64,000 nt of DNA from Diprion similis (GCF_021155765.1 NC_060112.1:23524501-23588500), one strand, 5' to 3'. Shown: positions 39,479-53,089, numbered from the stretch's first letter. The notes: a model not told the origin generated them from the letters alone. Numbers and translations: made by a program.

Positions 39479-42363
39479 TCATCTTTCGCAATCCTGCGAC
39501 TCCTGCTGGACGTAGGAGGTCGGTTGAGCCGAATGATACGACTTGTTGTGGTCCTTGAAGTGAGCCCTCACCAAGAGGCCGAGACCAAGCAGAACCACCG
39601 GAAGACCAAGCAATGCGCAGATAAGCTCGCCAGTTACTCCCGGTGCCCAGAAAATCGTTCCTGAAATTTATTTCAAACTTGAGTGTCCTGCATTCGTTAG
39701 ATTTTTGTGGTCTGGTAAAAAGTTGGACCTCCCGCTAGTCGTCAGGTTTCCTAGGGACGATAAGACGGAAAAGTTGCGCAATGGGCAAGGTGGGAATGCG
39801 AACAGGCGAAAAGATAACGCAGAACGTTAGCATTAACGTATAGGTAAGTATTACAAAGTGTCCGCGTATATTATGCAGGCATTCATATCTTTGCAGGTAT
39901 CACAGTTCGGGACATCCGAACCCCAAGCGCGTCCCTTGGGAACACAATAACGAGCACACGGGGATGAAGATAACACGATATGGACCGGAAGTGGCCGCAC
40001 CTCCGTTAACACCGATGTCCATTTTGTAGATACTCCACCATATGCCAGAGATGGGCAGAGCGACGGTGGCTGTGGCAACGGTGAAAACCGCGCTTTCGCA
40101 CATCGAGAGGAACTTGAGCATCGATATGGCGAAGGCCACGTAAGCCATGAGGAAGATCCAACCGTGGCCGGATACGTTCGCACACTCGTTTGCGCCCCGG
40201 AAATGGCAGAGCAGCCCGTTATCCAGCCTCTGATAGAGCTCCAGGGGCGACATACCCTTCGGGATGAGAGGAGAGAGACGTCAAATAGCGTTCAGTTACG
40301 TTCAGTTACTCTTCTTTTAGTCTAGACTTCGTAATCGTTGGACTCACCCTTCCGACTCCAGGCAGAGTGTCCATCCAGCTCAGAGCAACGACTACGACCA
40401 TCGATGTTAGGTGGATGTAGAGCAGAGTCTGGAGGATCGGTGGCTTCGGGAAATTCTTCGGCTTGATATTTGGGTCCGGATCTGTGACGTGCAGCAGCCT
40501 TCCACCCTCCTCTTCGGATCCACGGCGTCTTATGTCTCGCGACGAAACAAGCCGAGACACCGTGTAGAGGAAGGAATTGTTCTGCGTCGTCAGAAGCGGG
40601 CTGATGTTTTGCTGAGGGAAGAGAAGAGAGCTATTTAGTCTTTGGAGAGTACCCGATGAGAGGTTCAACAGGACAACAGACTGGACAGAATGAACCTCTT
40701 ATTACTTGGTGAAAGAAGTTGAAACCGAGACACGGCTCGGGTTACTTGGAAGTACTGAAGTGGAATAAAGACCCTTTACCATGTAATGCATGGTTTTAAG
40801 TGGTCGTTGTGTTGAGTTAATGCTTCTTCATTCAATTAATGTGATTGGATGATTCGTTTTTTGATTATGGCGGAGGTACCTTCCATTCATACATCGTTAT
40901 AAAAGGTACCTACAGCGCTGGCGTAATGCCTCTCGAGCATGGTGAAGAACATGGCGAACGAGGCGAGGCTTGCGAAGTAAACGAGAGTCCAGATGGCCCT
41001 GGTGCCCCAAGAGCCTCTAATTGAGGAGGAGTGAGCCGAGACTTCTCTTCCTCTGCAACGAAACTCGTCGCACAGTTCGTAGTCGACGCTTATGAAGAGC
41101 CCGACGAGTATGGTAGTGATGGAAAATATGCGTTGGAGTGTCATCACTGACAAAAAGAAATTAGTTTGGTGTTAAAACGCTTTCAAAACCGAAGAAAACA
41201 ATAGAAACCAAGGACGAAAATCGGTACTTTATCGAGGCGATAGCCACTCACTCTTTCGACCGAAGAAGAAGTAGTAGACCAGTGAGAAGAAGAGCGTGAT
41301 CGCCTTGACGGGGTCCTGCACGTGGCAGAGGACCCTGTTTTGGTCGAGAGACAGGGTCAGGAAGATCCCGGTGAGGGCGTAAACGGCGCCGATCTTCGTC
41401 ATCGAACACCGCGGTATCCTCACCTTCATACTGTTGGGGACCATCGGTGGAGGCGGCGATACGCGACCAACGACAAACGTCGCGACTCCGAGGAGAACCG
41501 TCGAACCGATGGAGGTGAACAATAGTCCTGAAAAAGAGAATGTCCGAGGCGTCCGTTCTTTATTGGAGGCGGTTTAGTGCGATACAGAAAAGGGAACGTT
41601 GCGAAAGGACGGAAAACGTTTTTGGCACAATCAATTCTAAATTTATCACGGTCGATGACCATCGAATGTATTCAGAAGGCGCTGAGTGGTTACAGCATCG
41701 CTAATGTCACGTCTTGTGGTCGATATCGTTTGCGTTTCGTTTGCCAAATATCTCGTTCTCAGGTCCTTTGTCAAGTTTTGAATGTGCAGGTTAGTCACGA
41801 TTTCATGAATCGGCAGGGCTCGTTGAATCGGAGCAGGCTGTCCAGTCCAACAGACTAGCTTTGATGGAGATTACAAAGAGTCTCGTCTCTTGTTTCGATC
41901 AAATTTTCGTACGATAAAGGGGTTGAATTTTAATGCAGTAAGAGTTTTAAGATGGGCTGTGAACCGGAATTTGGATAAAAGCTGACGGTGATCGATCGAG
42001 GAGCGGATGTCGATGCTTTTTCCCGAAGTGCACCGTTTTGCGCGACAAAGTAACGTACATATATATAAAAAACAAAGCAGCTCACTGATTAAATGGCTGA
42101 TCAGTACCTGTATAGGCGCTGGAAACAGCACTGACACTTTCCAGATAAAGCGGAAACACGATAATGAGCATGGTAACCGAAGTAACGACGACCATCAAAG
42201 TCCCCAGAAAGCGAAACTTGTACCAGCCAGGTTGGTCGGTGTCGAACAGCTTATCTGGCGGCTGATAAGCCGCATATGGCGTCTCCTCTGTGTCGGTGTA
42301 TTCTTCGATCTCCACGTCACTTCCGGTACAGTGAAGCTCCTCCTGATCGTCGTCATCCATCAT
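39479..42363 (-). CDS. ten-pass membrane protein, DMT/CRT-like carrier (tentative), complete, six exons
   Basis: Exons on the minus strand: 42363-42108, 41527-41252, 41146-40914, 40611-40348, 40256-40001 and 39660-39479, with phases matching at every GT-AG junction. The product is 488 aa with stop TGA 39479-39481. The ATG at 42363 is the first in frame. The N-terminus (1-48) is acidic and cytosolic-looking (MMDDDDQEEL), then about ten hydrophobic segments near 53-72, 87-106, 129-146, 158-174, 182-198, 229-248, 314-334, 373-393, 399-418 and 438-459. A hydrophilic loop at 256-312 has basic and acidic runs (RDIRRRGSEEEGG), and the tail is polar. The pattern, with LFFSLVYYFFFGRK-MMTLQRIFSI in the middle, resembles drug/metabolite transporter folds (CRT, SLC35 groups). 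The substrate and the family call itself are inferred. The exon 3 end is taken as GCT|gtaggt (40914) because it alone keeps exon 4 in frame; a donor four bases further on would not. Confidence 0.85.
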
Positions 42364-43800
42364 TGTCGTCACGCAGCTTGTCAGGCTCGCCAGTTTGCAA
42401 AAAGCTCGCCTTCTTCGACCGCCCTTTTTCCTTTCGGCAAAACCGTGAACCTACAGGTTCACATTAATAACATCTGTTCAATTCCGCGAGGGAGGCCAGC
42501 CATCAGGAATCATGGAATTTAATTCAACCTAATCACCCAAACGCTGATTGCCCATCTGGACACCAATCTCAATCCTGCCATTTCAAGTCCAATCTCGATT
42601 TGTAACTACTTATATTCCAATTACTAAACTACGTCTTCTATAACGATCCACTGCCATCGCATCAACAAATTCATTCCCTGCATCAGGGACGTTTACTCGA
42701 TCATTGCACAAACCGAAAAATCTTTCGCTCTTCTCGGTATCTTTGACATTTTACTTAATTTTCAGCTGTTTCAACACCAACTTAAATACCTACACTGTAA
42801 TGGCTGATTTTCCGATCTGGATCACTCGACGGTTTCTTTTTGCGTCGAACCCTAACCATTCGTCGTGCACTCTCGGTCTGTTTAGGTTTACTCGCGGTGA
42901 AGAAAACACTGGTATAAGAGATTGGTTGAATGGGTAAGAATGACGCGTCTAGACATCGAAATCCCTCTCCACGTTTCTCTCTCGGGAATCGCAGATGGAC
43001 AGTAAACACGCGAAAATGGTTTTTACTAGAAGTGATGGAGCTGCGCGTTTCACGAACAAGAAAAACATCCCCCTGCCACTTTTCCGTTTCACATTTCTCA
43101 AACCCTCGTCGCTTTCACTGGAATTGAATACACGAAGACATTTGAGGATTCTTTTCGCGTCGCAGTTCATTACAGATTCTTTCTGAAAAGGTGAGACTCT
43201 TTCAAACCTGAAAGACGCTACCTATACGCGGCTTTTCTGACTGAATATGACTTTTTTATGACGCTGTCGCGAATTTCGTCCCACATTCTACTCCTCAATT
43301 TTCAGCGAAAATTTTCCATTCCAACGAAGTGATCTAAACAATTTCGAGTAGATAAGAATCTTTTATCAAAGAAAAAAAAAAAAAAAAACGTGAACACTTT
43401 TCGTATTGAGATCGAGCCAAGGGCGAGCATAAAATCGCTCGATTCGGGGTAGGAAAAATTTCAACGAACCTGAACTGCATCGAAAAATTGCTTGGCTGAA
43501 TTTTGGTCCGATAAGCGGATGGGCATAGAGATAGATAAAAGTGTTTAGCTTACCAAGTTTCGGGGTGAACCTAACCTGACGACGACGCCCACTTGCACTT
43601 GCCGTATGTCGTTGTTACGGGCGGGGTGTTTCTCTCTCTCTCCCTCTCCCTCTCCCTCTTCCTCTTCCTCTTCCCTTCCCCTCTCTCTTTCTCTCTCTCT
43701 CGAGTGCTCGTCGACCCCGCGGGTGATTCCCGTCCTCCTTAACTTCAGCCCTTGAATTATACGGCTCCGATTATCCCGGTAACCGATGAAAAGTAAAAAT
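42364..43800 (-). promoter_or_regulatory. 5' untranslated / promoter region of the membrane-protein gene
   Basis: On the minus strand an acceptor-like cctgtag lies just upstream of coding exon 1, at about 42453. A strong donor AACTTG|gtaagct lies at 43554/43553. A noncoding first exon in the GC-richer patch 43554-43800, spliced to 42452-42108, is therefore plausible. That patch carries a CT/GA-rich tract at 43630-43701. Frames on the plus strand here (for example 42007-42522, 171 codons) overlap coding exon 1 in antisense and are not genes. Confidence 0.35.
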
Positions 43801-46800
43801 TCCTCTCCTCGTCGTTTGATCCCGCTCGAACGAGCCAATTTGACGCGACCCTTTGCCTCCTTGCTTCCAGAACTCTTGGGCAGATTTTTCCCTCACAAAG
43901 CTCTCGCCGACTCTCTATGCCATGGCTTTCCCCGGCGATGCCCGATCAGAGCGCAGACGCTGAAGAAACAGCCGCGCCTGCTCAATGCCGGCTTTTAACC
44001 CCACCGCAACCCTCTTAGCGGGTGATTCTTCGACGCTTTAGAAATTTGTTTGTTTCTTCTTTACAGGGCGAAAATCCGCCCACCCCCTTCGACGATGGTG
44101 CTTGTTTACCAATTTCAGTTTAAAAATGATGAATATTAAAAATTAAAAAACAACCCCCTCATTTCACCTGCAAAAATTTGACTTAAACAATTTTACAGAC
44201 GTTTCTTGAAACGATGTTAATCGGATGCGGTGGCACGAGGAAGGGGAATTATTTGCTCGAGTATAGGCAACAACGCGAGCTTTCGTAATCAAACTTTTTA
44301 GTCGTACAGAGCAAGCTCGGCACACGTCGAAGCTTCGACAATCGATAATCGGCCGCGAACCATAAGCAGCTGCCAGCTTTTCCGATGCAGTTTGCAATGC
44401 ATTTCATTGGAAGTGGGGAGGTTTCGTGGAAAAATTCATATCGTATTATTTCAGCTCCGTCGTAAAACGATATAATAGCAAAATTTTAATTTGCAATTGA
44501 ATTCCACTGTTTTGTGTTTACATTGTAGATAGGAATTTCCATGCCAAATCACCATGCTTTGAATCCAAACCGTTTTTCATCAGACCAATTTTATTTTTTT
44601 TGTTCATTATCAAGTGTAGTCGTTTAATGAAAGCTGTCTGATTATTATTTTCTATTTTTTATTTCAATTTTGATATGAAATACCGCTAACACACCATTGC
44701 GTGAATTGGGTTAAATTTTCTGCTTTCAAGGTAAAAAATATCGGTCTTCATCCAGAAGGACAATTTTGATTTAATTATAAAAGGAAAAAATACTTTATCC
44801 AATTATATGCAACGAAATCCTTCTATTCATTTATTTACTTATTTACGAACTATTTTATCTCAAGCTGTTAAGAATCGAGATTAAAAATAATGCGTAAAAC
44901 TTTCTCTATTTAGGAAGCATGCAGAATGGAAATCGGGTGAAACCGATGACTCGATGCAGGAGAATCAAGCTTTTTGTCTCGAGGTATCGAGGAGACTTGG
45001 TTTGTATGACTTAATTAAGGCTTAGAATATAACAAGGCCTAATTAATTTACGTCTTTGTGGGTGTAATTTTCCCGGCTTCTTCACTTCTCTGTTTCAACT
45101 TTAAGCCCCCCGACGAATGAGGGGAATGAGAGAAAGGTCCTCCAGTCGTACAAGGAGCGTCAAAAAACTTTCACACTGTAATTGCCTCGCTTAAGCCGAG
45201 ACTTGACACGTATATTAAAATCTGAAAACACGGCCGTCGGAATTTTTCCTTCTTCGTTATTTACTTTCGTCACTTTACCGGGTGAATAATGAACTGCGAA
45301 CTTGATTTTGAGCCCGAGAAAATTAGCTACTCTTAGCGCGTAGATTCGAAGAGTCTTGACTCCATTATCAAACAGAATCCCTTTTCCCAAAAACTAAAAA
45401 AAAAAAAATTATCGCATCTTTTTTGTGTGATAAAATCAAAGTAATAGCTTATTACGGATGGCGAGTCTATCGAATAGGCACAAATTTTATGACTTTATCT
45501 CCGTTTTTTGTTTGGTGGGAAAAACTCAGCCGAAAAAAAAATTACATTAACAATAAATTTGTTTGTATCAGAAAAATTGGCCATAACTACTAAGCCGGTC
45601 TGATGATGCGATTTTCGCCCCGTTCAGCTGGCATGTTAACAGCTAAAAGACCGTATAAAGCTCCGTTTGTCGTATTTTATACACATTCAATCCACAGTCA
45701 GTTTATCGTCGATACTATATGGCAGGTATGAATACTCGTACATCTTGGACCGCGTTCTTCAGGCTCAAATTGCTTTCGGCATTTAAAGCTTAAGGCTATA
45801 TAGTATATATACATATATATGTATGTATGCAAAATCCCTTACAGAGGGCGCGATAATACAATGTCAATGAGCGAAATGCCATCCGACTCGAGAGTGCAAA
45901 ATACACTTTACATTAGCCGAGCCAAGTTTAATGAGCCCTTCTGAGTTAATTTATTTCCAGGAGCCGTATATATATATATATATATTTTTTTTTTCTTTGG
46001 TCGTTTCTTCTCGTTTTGTTTAATCCTATTTCACTTTCTATCCCGATCTTTTTCACGTCCCATCAATTATTCATTACCGGTACCAGGACCTAGTCGATTT
46101 CTTCGACGTTTTCCATGGAGTTTTAATCAAGTATTTGAACAGAAAGAAATTCAATATATTGTATCAATTCCTTGAGTTTTTCTTTTGCACGACTTTTTTT
46201 AAATATTATTTGATATTTGATCGACCGGATGTCCACGTCGTAATATTTTTTTCGTTTGATTAATTGGTCAGTCACTTATTTCAGGCGCTTGTGGTTGCAA
46301 TTTTTCTTACAATTAGTATTTGCCTACTATAATCGGGGAGACTGTCGAGGGTCCTTAACTGATTATACACATATGTTCTAGTTTTCAATTACATTAAATG
46401 TCTACCTGCTGCAGTCGCCTCAAGAGTTGGATCCTTTTTCAATCAGGCTAATTGTGAAACTTACCTTCTCTCATCCCTCGGGATTTTCTGCTCTTCTCAC
46501 AAGCTTTCTCGACAATGGAAACGTGCAATTATTATATAAAAGAAAACCTCGCTTGAATTTCACCAAAGTACAAATGATAATCGTGGTTTTTTTTCCTCCC
46601 CAAAGATCTTTTAAAGCAAGTTGAATTGTTGACTTTTCCGAAATAAATCCACCAACTCCACACGTATCGTGGCTCCGATTCTTTTCCATCCTTCTCGATC
46701 GTCGGTAGAAATTAACTAGGAGCCTCAGAAGTGTCGCTGTTGACTGCGAATTACGAGCTAAACTAATCGGGAATAAAATTCTGCACACTTTCAGCATATT

Positions 46801-47711
46801 TTCCTCGTTTCATTTCAACGAGTTGTTCGATGCATGCATATATATAAATTTTGCATATTTTCGCCGAAAAGTAATCGCCAACGATGTTTGTAATCGCTCG
46901 TATAATGATTAAAGCTATGAAATATCATCTCTTCCCCGAGATCACAGAACGTATCGTTTATGAATATACAATAAGTGAAACGTTTAATTTAACGTTATAA
47001 CAGGAGTCCGGATTATTGTTTGTTCAATTCTGAACGCTGTGTGTGAGTGAATTTTTTATCAGTCAAACCCTCCCGTATTTACGAATTCACGGAAAAATCG
47101 CGACGCGATTCCGCCGCAAAAATTTCCGGATTGGACTGAAAGGAAAATTGGATTCTAGGCACGTATTTGTTCCTGAGTGCGTCTCTCGCTCCCTCCTATA
47201 GCCCGCAGGCTAGTCACCGATATTTTTCATGACATTTTTCACGGTTTAACAACGGCTTTCGTACTTGAATCAACCCACGTGCTCATAACCATGCTTTGTT
47301 TGAAAAAATACGAGTAAAAGGAAAATAATTTAAGTACGGACAAATTGACGTGAGAAAAAATATTTAAAAAACTGAGTAAAAACCGATCTACTTCATTCAC
47401 AAACGAATAAAAATGCGACTAAATACATTTTCGGTAACAGGAAATACGTGATGGAAAAAAACGATCAGGATCCAATATGGCGTCGTACCGAGTGAACAGC
47501 TGATCGTTTTGGGTACAATATATGCGAATATAAAGACGCCGAAATGGTCCTGCAGGTTATCAGGGCTTCATTGGGCCTCGTTAAGACGATCGAAATTGAA
47601 ACGCGCGACTAATAACGCATTTTATAATTAAATACGAGCTGATTAAAGCTGCGGATTTTGACCGCTAGATGGTGTGGCGTTTGTTCGGTACTTTGGATTC
47701 CAATGGTATAA
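43801..47711. other. noncoding stretch
   Basis: No exon can be supported. The minus-strand frame 45160-45390 (76 codons) has protein-like composition but no ATG, splice context or domain. It contains (TA)n at 45967-45985. Confidence 0.45.
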
Positions 47712-48186
47712 GAGGCCATTCGTTCATTACTTATGTAAGGGTCTCAAGGGGGAGGGGGGCTTTGAAAAATATATGCATAAGCGGGGGGCGGGGGGGGGGG
47801 GGGGTGAAAGTCATTCTTGCGTAATATTTTACAAGTCGGAATGTGCATAATAGACATTTTCCAGTGAGACAAAATGTCCGTACAGCAAAGTCTCGGGAAA
47901 CGAAAACCGCACAGAAAATTAAAGGGCAGTTTGAAAAACTGGAAAAACAATTCTGTTTAGACGTTCGACAAACTATGAGAACTATTTTTTCATTTTTAAT
48001 TTACAATTTCATTTATATATTAATATTGTAAAAAAATTTATTTCATAACAAATTTTTAAAATCGTAAATGTGTTTATATTTGCACACTTTAAAGGTTCTA
48101 AATGAAAACTATAGGTAAAATCCTGAGTAAGAAGTGGAGGTTAAAAATGGTTAAAATAGTCCTTACGTAATTAATGAATGGCCCCT
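47712..48186. mobile_element. DNA element with terminal inverted repeats, about 475 bp
   Basis: The left end AGAGGCCATTCGTTCATTAC at 47711 and the inverse of the right end, AGGGGCCATTCATTAATTAC, align over about 28 bp, continuing to TATGTAAGG / TACGTAAGG. The ends diverge inward. The interior holds a G-rich tract at 47752-47802 and no transposase. It is a degraded nonautonomous DNA transposon by structure; target-site duplication is unclear, so I leave the superfamily open. Confidence 0.6.
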
Positions 48187-50430
48187 AAGTGCTGCAAAGT
48201 AGAGATGAGATAACTCGTTGAGAGGAGGTGGAGGAACGTAGATATGCAGAGGGAGGGAAGTGAGTCAAAGTTGGATGCAGCTGGCTGACCTCTGAACGCG
48301 CGTTGCATCGCTCGAGTGTTAATTATCAGCATTTGTTAATGCCTGTTGAGACGTTCCATTCTATCTGTGATCGTAACCGTATTCAGTTAACGGATTGTCG
48401 AGAGACAGGCGAGAGATACGTTTCACGAATTTCGTTCAAAGATACGTGAATTTCATCGGTCTCGTGAAAAAAACGTCATTTCGATCAAACGATTTTTTCT
48501 TCAAAGAAATGTGATTTTATTTTTTCGAAATTGATAAAAATATGAATTAATTTGTGGTATAATGTGAAACTAATTAAAAAAAAAAACGAATAAATAAATA
48601 TAATAATCAATTTTATCGACATATTTGGTAAGTTCAATAATTCTTTTAGCGTGCTAGCTGACTAATGAATATTGTTTGAATACTAGAAACCGAAAAGGTG
48701 GTGATAATTTATGAAGATCGTTTATTGCCAATCTTTGATTGAAATTCTCAGACACGATTACGACTTCTCGTTAATTCTGTTTAAAAGTAGTCGGCGTTTT
48801 TTGGTCCAGTTGCAGAGGCACGGGAAGATTAAATTATTCGCATATCCGGAATGTCAACAATTTGGAAAATGGTAATTGCCAATTAGGAATTCGAAATTGG
48901 TGTTGAGAAGTTGACTAACAATTGATAGAAACTTGGACTGCTACGGGTCTCGCGTTTGCAAGTCGGTTAAACAATTTGAAGTAGTAACTCTCCGCCATTC
49001 CGTGAAATCGATTTGCCAATATATCCCTTTTCTTGAGAAATCAGTTTTATTTTTGTTTAAATATAATCTGACTAATGTTGTTGAGTAGGAAAATTAAGTT
49101 CGGGAAAAAATTCTACCACAATCAATATTTCCAATTATTTTGTTAATTTAAAAAAAAATTTCGAGCACAAACGATGAAGTGATACGAACAAAAACACGTT
49201 TTCCATTTTCTCGAAGTGTGTGTGGTGAATATATAAAGTGTTTTTGCGGCATTTCATTGCATATTTTCCGTTTCGGTCGTCTTCGGTATTTTCGCAACGG
49301 TATCAAAAAAGAGATTATAATAATTGAGTATAGACTCGAGCCTGCATAATTACTTGTTCCAGCCTCTCACCGCACTTGGATCAAATTTCTGCGGTTGAAA
49401 GTTGAACCCAATCGTGAAATTGTATCCCGCACGTAATTATACGGGAATAAAGCAAACACCCGTTAGTGATTAAAACTTAGCAAACAACAGAGAAAATCCT
49501 CAAGAGTTTACTCTGAAAAAAATCGATCCTTTTTATTAATTTAATCAAGAGTTAGTAGTACGTTGAGTATTCATAAAATTATTGTATTTCTAGGCCACGA
49601 AAACCGGTTTAAAAGTACAAAAATGGACGATACTGGATTGGTAAAAAAAAAAACAAAGAAAAAAAAATTCGCCGGCTTCCTTCAAATCGCTTTAAAAAGG
49701 TTTAAGATCTAGTAGATTCGTTCGATTTTACTCTACGACGACTAATCTGATTTCGCAAAATTTTTTCGTTTTCATATCAAACAATAATTAGCAGGGGTAA
49801 AAGAAAAACTTGCGTTCGAGTTTGATCTCCGCCAAAAAAGCTTTCCGTTGCGTAAACAATGTTTGCCAGCTTTACATTTTCGTTACAGCCTGCACTGTTT
49901 TTTTTCTTCAAGTCTCAGCAACGAAAATCGCAAAATTGCCATCCGTGTGGCACGATAAATTTTTACTCTTCCTTTGATCCTCAAATTTCATCATAAACGA
50001 GCGAGAGAACTCGACCCCGCAGGGACGGTACGGAATAATATTTCGGACTTTGAAGGTGAAATTGCACTGGACACGTAAGTACAGCTAGACAACCCGCTAT
50101 ACGAGCTTTGGGAGGGATCAATCGAAGGTCGAGATAAAAACTCGTACGTCCAGCATTTGTACGATTCGAGAGCCGGAGAACAAGAGGAAGGCGAAGAAAA
50201 AAGTTTCAGAAAAGTATCATAAAATTGAGGAAACGAATATGTTTTTTTCGGGCTCATTTCACGCGACAGAATCATCATCATCATCATCATTATCATCATA
50301 ATCCATCATCTTCCATCACGCACACGTCAAACATTATATCCGTAATTCCCAAATGTGAGTTACTTATTTTTCCCTCCCTCTTTGTGTTTCTCAATCCACG
50401 TTTTCTTCTCTTTCTACATTACATATTATT
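48187..50430. other. noncoding stretch
   Basis: AT-rich, no exon or domain recognised. A (TCA)n microsatellite begins near 50273 and explains the low-complexity Met-rich and His-rich frames there. Confidence 0.5.
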
Positions 50431-50784
50431 ATGCCGTGAATTTTTCTAACAACTGAAGGATTCGAGCGCCTAGCGCAGGCAACTGGAGTTACAGCTTATG
50501 TTTAAGTTGAGCACCGCATCCCGCCGCAGCCATCTTGAACGTCAAACATCGTTTGTCAAAATAACCTGAATATTGGGAAATGTGAAAAATGATGAAAAAT
50601 TGAATTCCGACAATCAGCTACGGCAATATATGAGGCAACTGAAAGTAGAACTGTCATCAAATACAGTTATTCATCGCAATAATGGGATGGCGGAATACGG
50701 TGCTCAACCTGAGCCTACGGTGTAACTTCGGTTGCCTGCCTCAGGCGTCCGAATCGTTTCGCTGTTAGAAAAATTCACGTTATG
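50431..50784. mobile_element. inverted-repeat element, about 350 bp
   Basis: The left end (CGTGAATTTTTCTAACAACT at 50435) and the inverse of the right end (CGTGAATTTTTCTAACAGCG) match over about 120 bp. The match runs through GATTCGAGCGCCT / GATTCGGACGCCT, GCAGGCAAC and TTGAGCACCGCAT / TTGAGCACCGTAT. The stem is imperfect (about 80 percent by eye) and the loop is 50540-50680. It is likely a MITE or an old hairpin. Outer boundaries and target duplication are not certain. Confidence 0.65.
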
Positions 50785-50789
50785 TATAT

Positions 50790-52050
50790 ACATGAAGGGA
50801 AAGGAATTCCTGAACAAACAAAATAGACTCTGCTGTAGTCCATTCACTTTAATCTAGTATTCCTTATTTGTCCCAAATTCGATGACTTAAATTCAGCAAT
50901 TCCGATTCAGTTAGTTTGTTGAGTAATGATTTAGTCGAGTGAATTCCTTGATTCAAACCCTTGACAAAAGCCTTTCTCAACGCGATCGAGAAAATGTATT
51001 GATTCTAGTGAATCTTTTGATGTTTTTCCGAAATTGAGTTAACTAAATGTCATTTCATTTGAAATTGGTGAATTATTTTCCTCCAAATCGCATGTTTGTT
51101 GACAGAAACAATTAGGTACTTGAAATGAAATAAGTACTTGAATATAGTCAACAAAAACTTTACATCGATCGAATGCCATATCTTGTTGATCTAACCGGAG
51201 ATTGTTAGGTGTAACTGGTTGACTCAGTTGCACTAATTTGTTTACTTGGTAAAAGAACCACTATATGCTGTGAAACAAGTACTTTATCGAAATTCATATT
51301 GACGACAAATAAACAAAAACTATTGACACATATTCAATTTATACTTCTACATGAACAAGAATAAGTTTTTGGGTTTTGTCTATTAAATATCGAATAAATA
51401 TCGAGCAAATCCATAAAATTTTGAGTCAGCATAATGATAAATGATAGCATTCGAAGAATGCGTTTTGTGCGGTTGAATAATTCTAATGTTCAGTCAAAGC
51501 AAAAGATTTCGATCAAATTCTTAGTCATTACAATCAGACATTTTCTCGATACAAAATTTACACTATCGCAAAGAAGTCAGTCACGCCGTGTTATCTTGAA
51601 TAAATCGACATTCAGCATGATCATTAAAAAGCTTGATTCAATTCCATGCAAGTTGTCACAAGTATTTCATCCGAAAAATGTATTTTGTTGAATCAAGTAA
51701 GTATTTTGTTCGCCACATTTGACTATAAAATCAAACGAATATCCCCAGATTCAAATAATCCTTTCCTCCATGTATCGTTTCTTCGTTTTTATTTCACGTT
51801 ATATCAGCTTGCACTGAGTGTTATTGCAAAGAGTCGTAAGGTGGTACATTGGCAACGTTCCGATCGCAGTGGTCGTCGATAGATAAAAATATGGCGGCTC
51901 CAACGAGTTAAACAAGGCTGCACGTAGCTCCCCTCCACCAAATTGTACGTATGTACATGTAACAAAAAGCATATGACCTTACAAAGCCGAACCTACCGGT
52001 AAGTAGGTTCATACCTACTAGTACCTGCGTTACAGCGAACCGAAACGACG
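50790..52050. other. noncoding stretch
   Basis: Frames such as 51434-51691 and 51646-51882 have no domain or splice support. I see nothing else. Confidence 0.45.
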
Positions 52051-52059
52051 AAGGTCCTC

Positions 52060-52197
52060 GTCCGTGGTGGAAGCGTCGGCGCCGCGACGCCCGGCGTCCT
52101 TTCCATATCACAGCCGGCGGATCCTCGCTCGGCTTGCGGCAGTCAGTCAACGCGCGGCCTCAACACGCGACGCTCCGCGGCTCGACGGCCGCTCGAC
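52060..52197 (+). promoter_or_regulatory. candidate promoter and first exon of a plus-strand gene
   Basis: A sharply GC-rich island. The arthropod initiator word TCAGTC is at 52143-52148 (start A at 52145). Fifty bases later comes CTCGAC|gtgaga, a donor at 52198. There is no ATG in this short candidate exon, so it would be untranslated. I found no downstream promoter element at the expected spacing. The target coding exons would lie to the right, possibly beyond the window. Confidence 0.35.
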
Positions 52198-52979
52198 GTG
52201 AGAATTTTGCCTGTCAATAAGTCGGAAATCGATCAGGGTGATCGATGAAAAACTGAGAATAATAAAAAAAAAAGAAACAAAAAATCATAACGGAAACTAG
52301 TTTATCGAAGTGGAAAGTCAAATTTTTTGCAAATTTAAAAGAAACAAAAAGTAGCATATTATAGAACTGAAACTCAAAAACCTCGATGTAATATCAAAGA
52401 GACACTAATTGATGATAATAAAAAATTCAAAAAAAATTACAATAACGCGTACAAAAGCCCGACGATACGGAATAATTATACCGATTATGTAAAAGACTGC
52501 GGTATTAATTAATCATTTTCGGATGTGATGAAAATATTAGAGTGCAGGAACCAATTATACAATTTTTTGAATACAATATAGTAATGAAAATTGAAGAGAA
52601 AATTAAAAAACCTTAAATATCGTGGGTGAGTGTCGAAGAAACTACAGAGAGGAGTATTAAATTTGTCTCATGCATATAACGTATGTAATAAATATACGTA
52701 TATATACATAGATACGAGTATAAAGTGCATGAGTTGACCGGATCACCGGGAACTGATTGAGCGGGATTATTATGTACCGTATATAATATACCGAGGTTGA
52801 AACTTGTGTGTATAAACTGTGCGGGTGTCGGTATAGTTATATGGTCTTCGGCCTGTGGCGAAGCGTTGCAAATAGGCGTATGTACGCGGTCTTTTCGTAT
52901 ATTCACTGCAATAGTCGTATGTACACGCTCTTATTGTATACTCACTGCGGGCGTAAAGTGTGACCTCAAACTGCAACCG

Positions 52980-53089
52980 TAAGGCCGTTGGTGGAGGAAA
53001 AGGAGGGGCAAGAGAGGGAATTATACCGAGAGTGACACAACAAGTGCAAAGTTACGCAATTGAGATGCGATCGAAGCGGGATTAACGAG
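52980..53089 (+). other. candidate noncoding exon ending in a strong splice donor
   Basis: The sequence AACGAG|gtaagtaa at 53089/53090 is a near-perfect donor. The upstream boundary is unknown: it could be an alternative first exon or a second 5'UTR exon following the 52.15-kb start. No open frame across it is convincing. Confidence 0.25.

Noticed and set aside
42364..42372. Start of the membrane protein three codons upstream
   Set aside because: That codon is GTG; the first in-frame ATG is at 42363.
42007..42522. 171-codon plus-strand open frame
   Set aside because: Antisense to coding exon 1 of the membrane-protein gene, whose exons join in phase on the other strand.
45160..45390. 76-codon minus-strand frame with protein-like composition
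   Set aside because: No ATG, no splice signals supporting an exon, no recognisable family.
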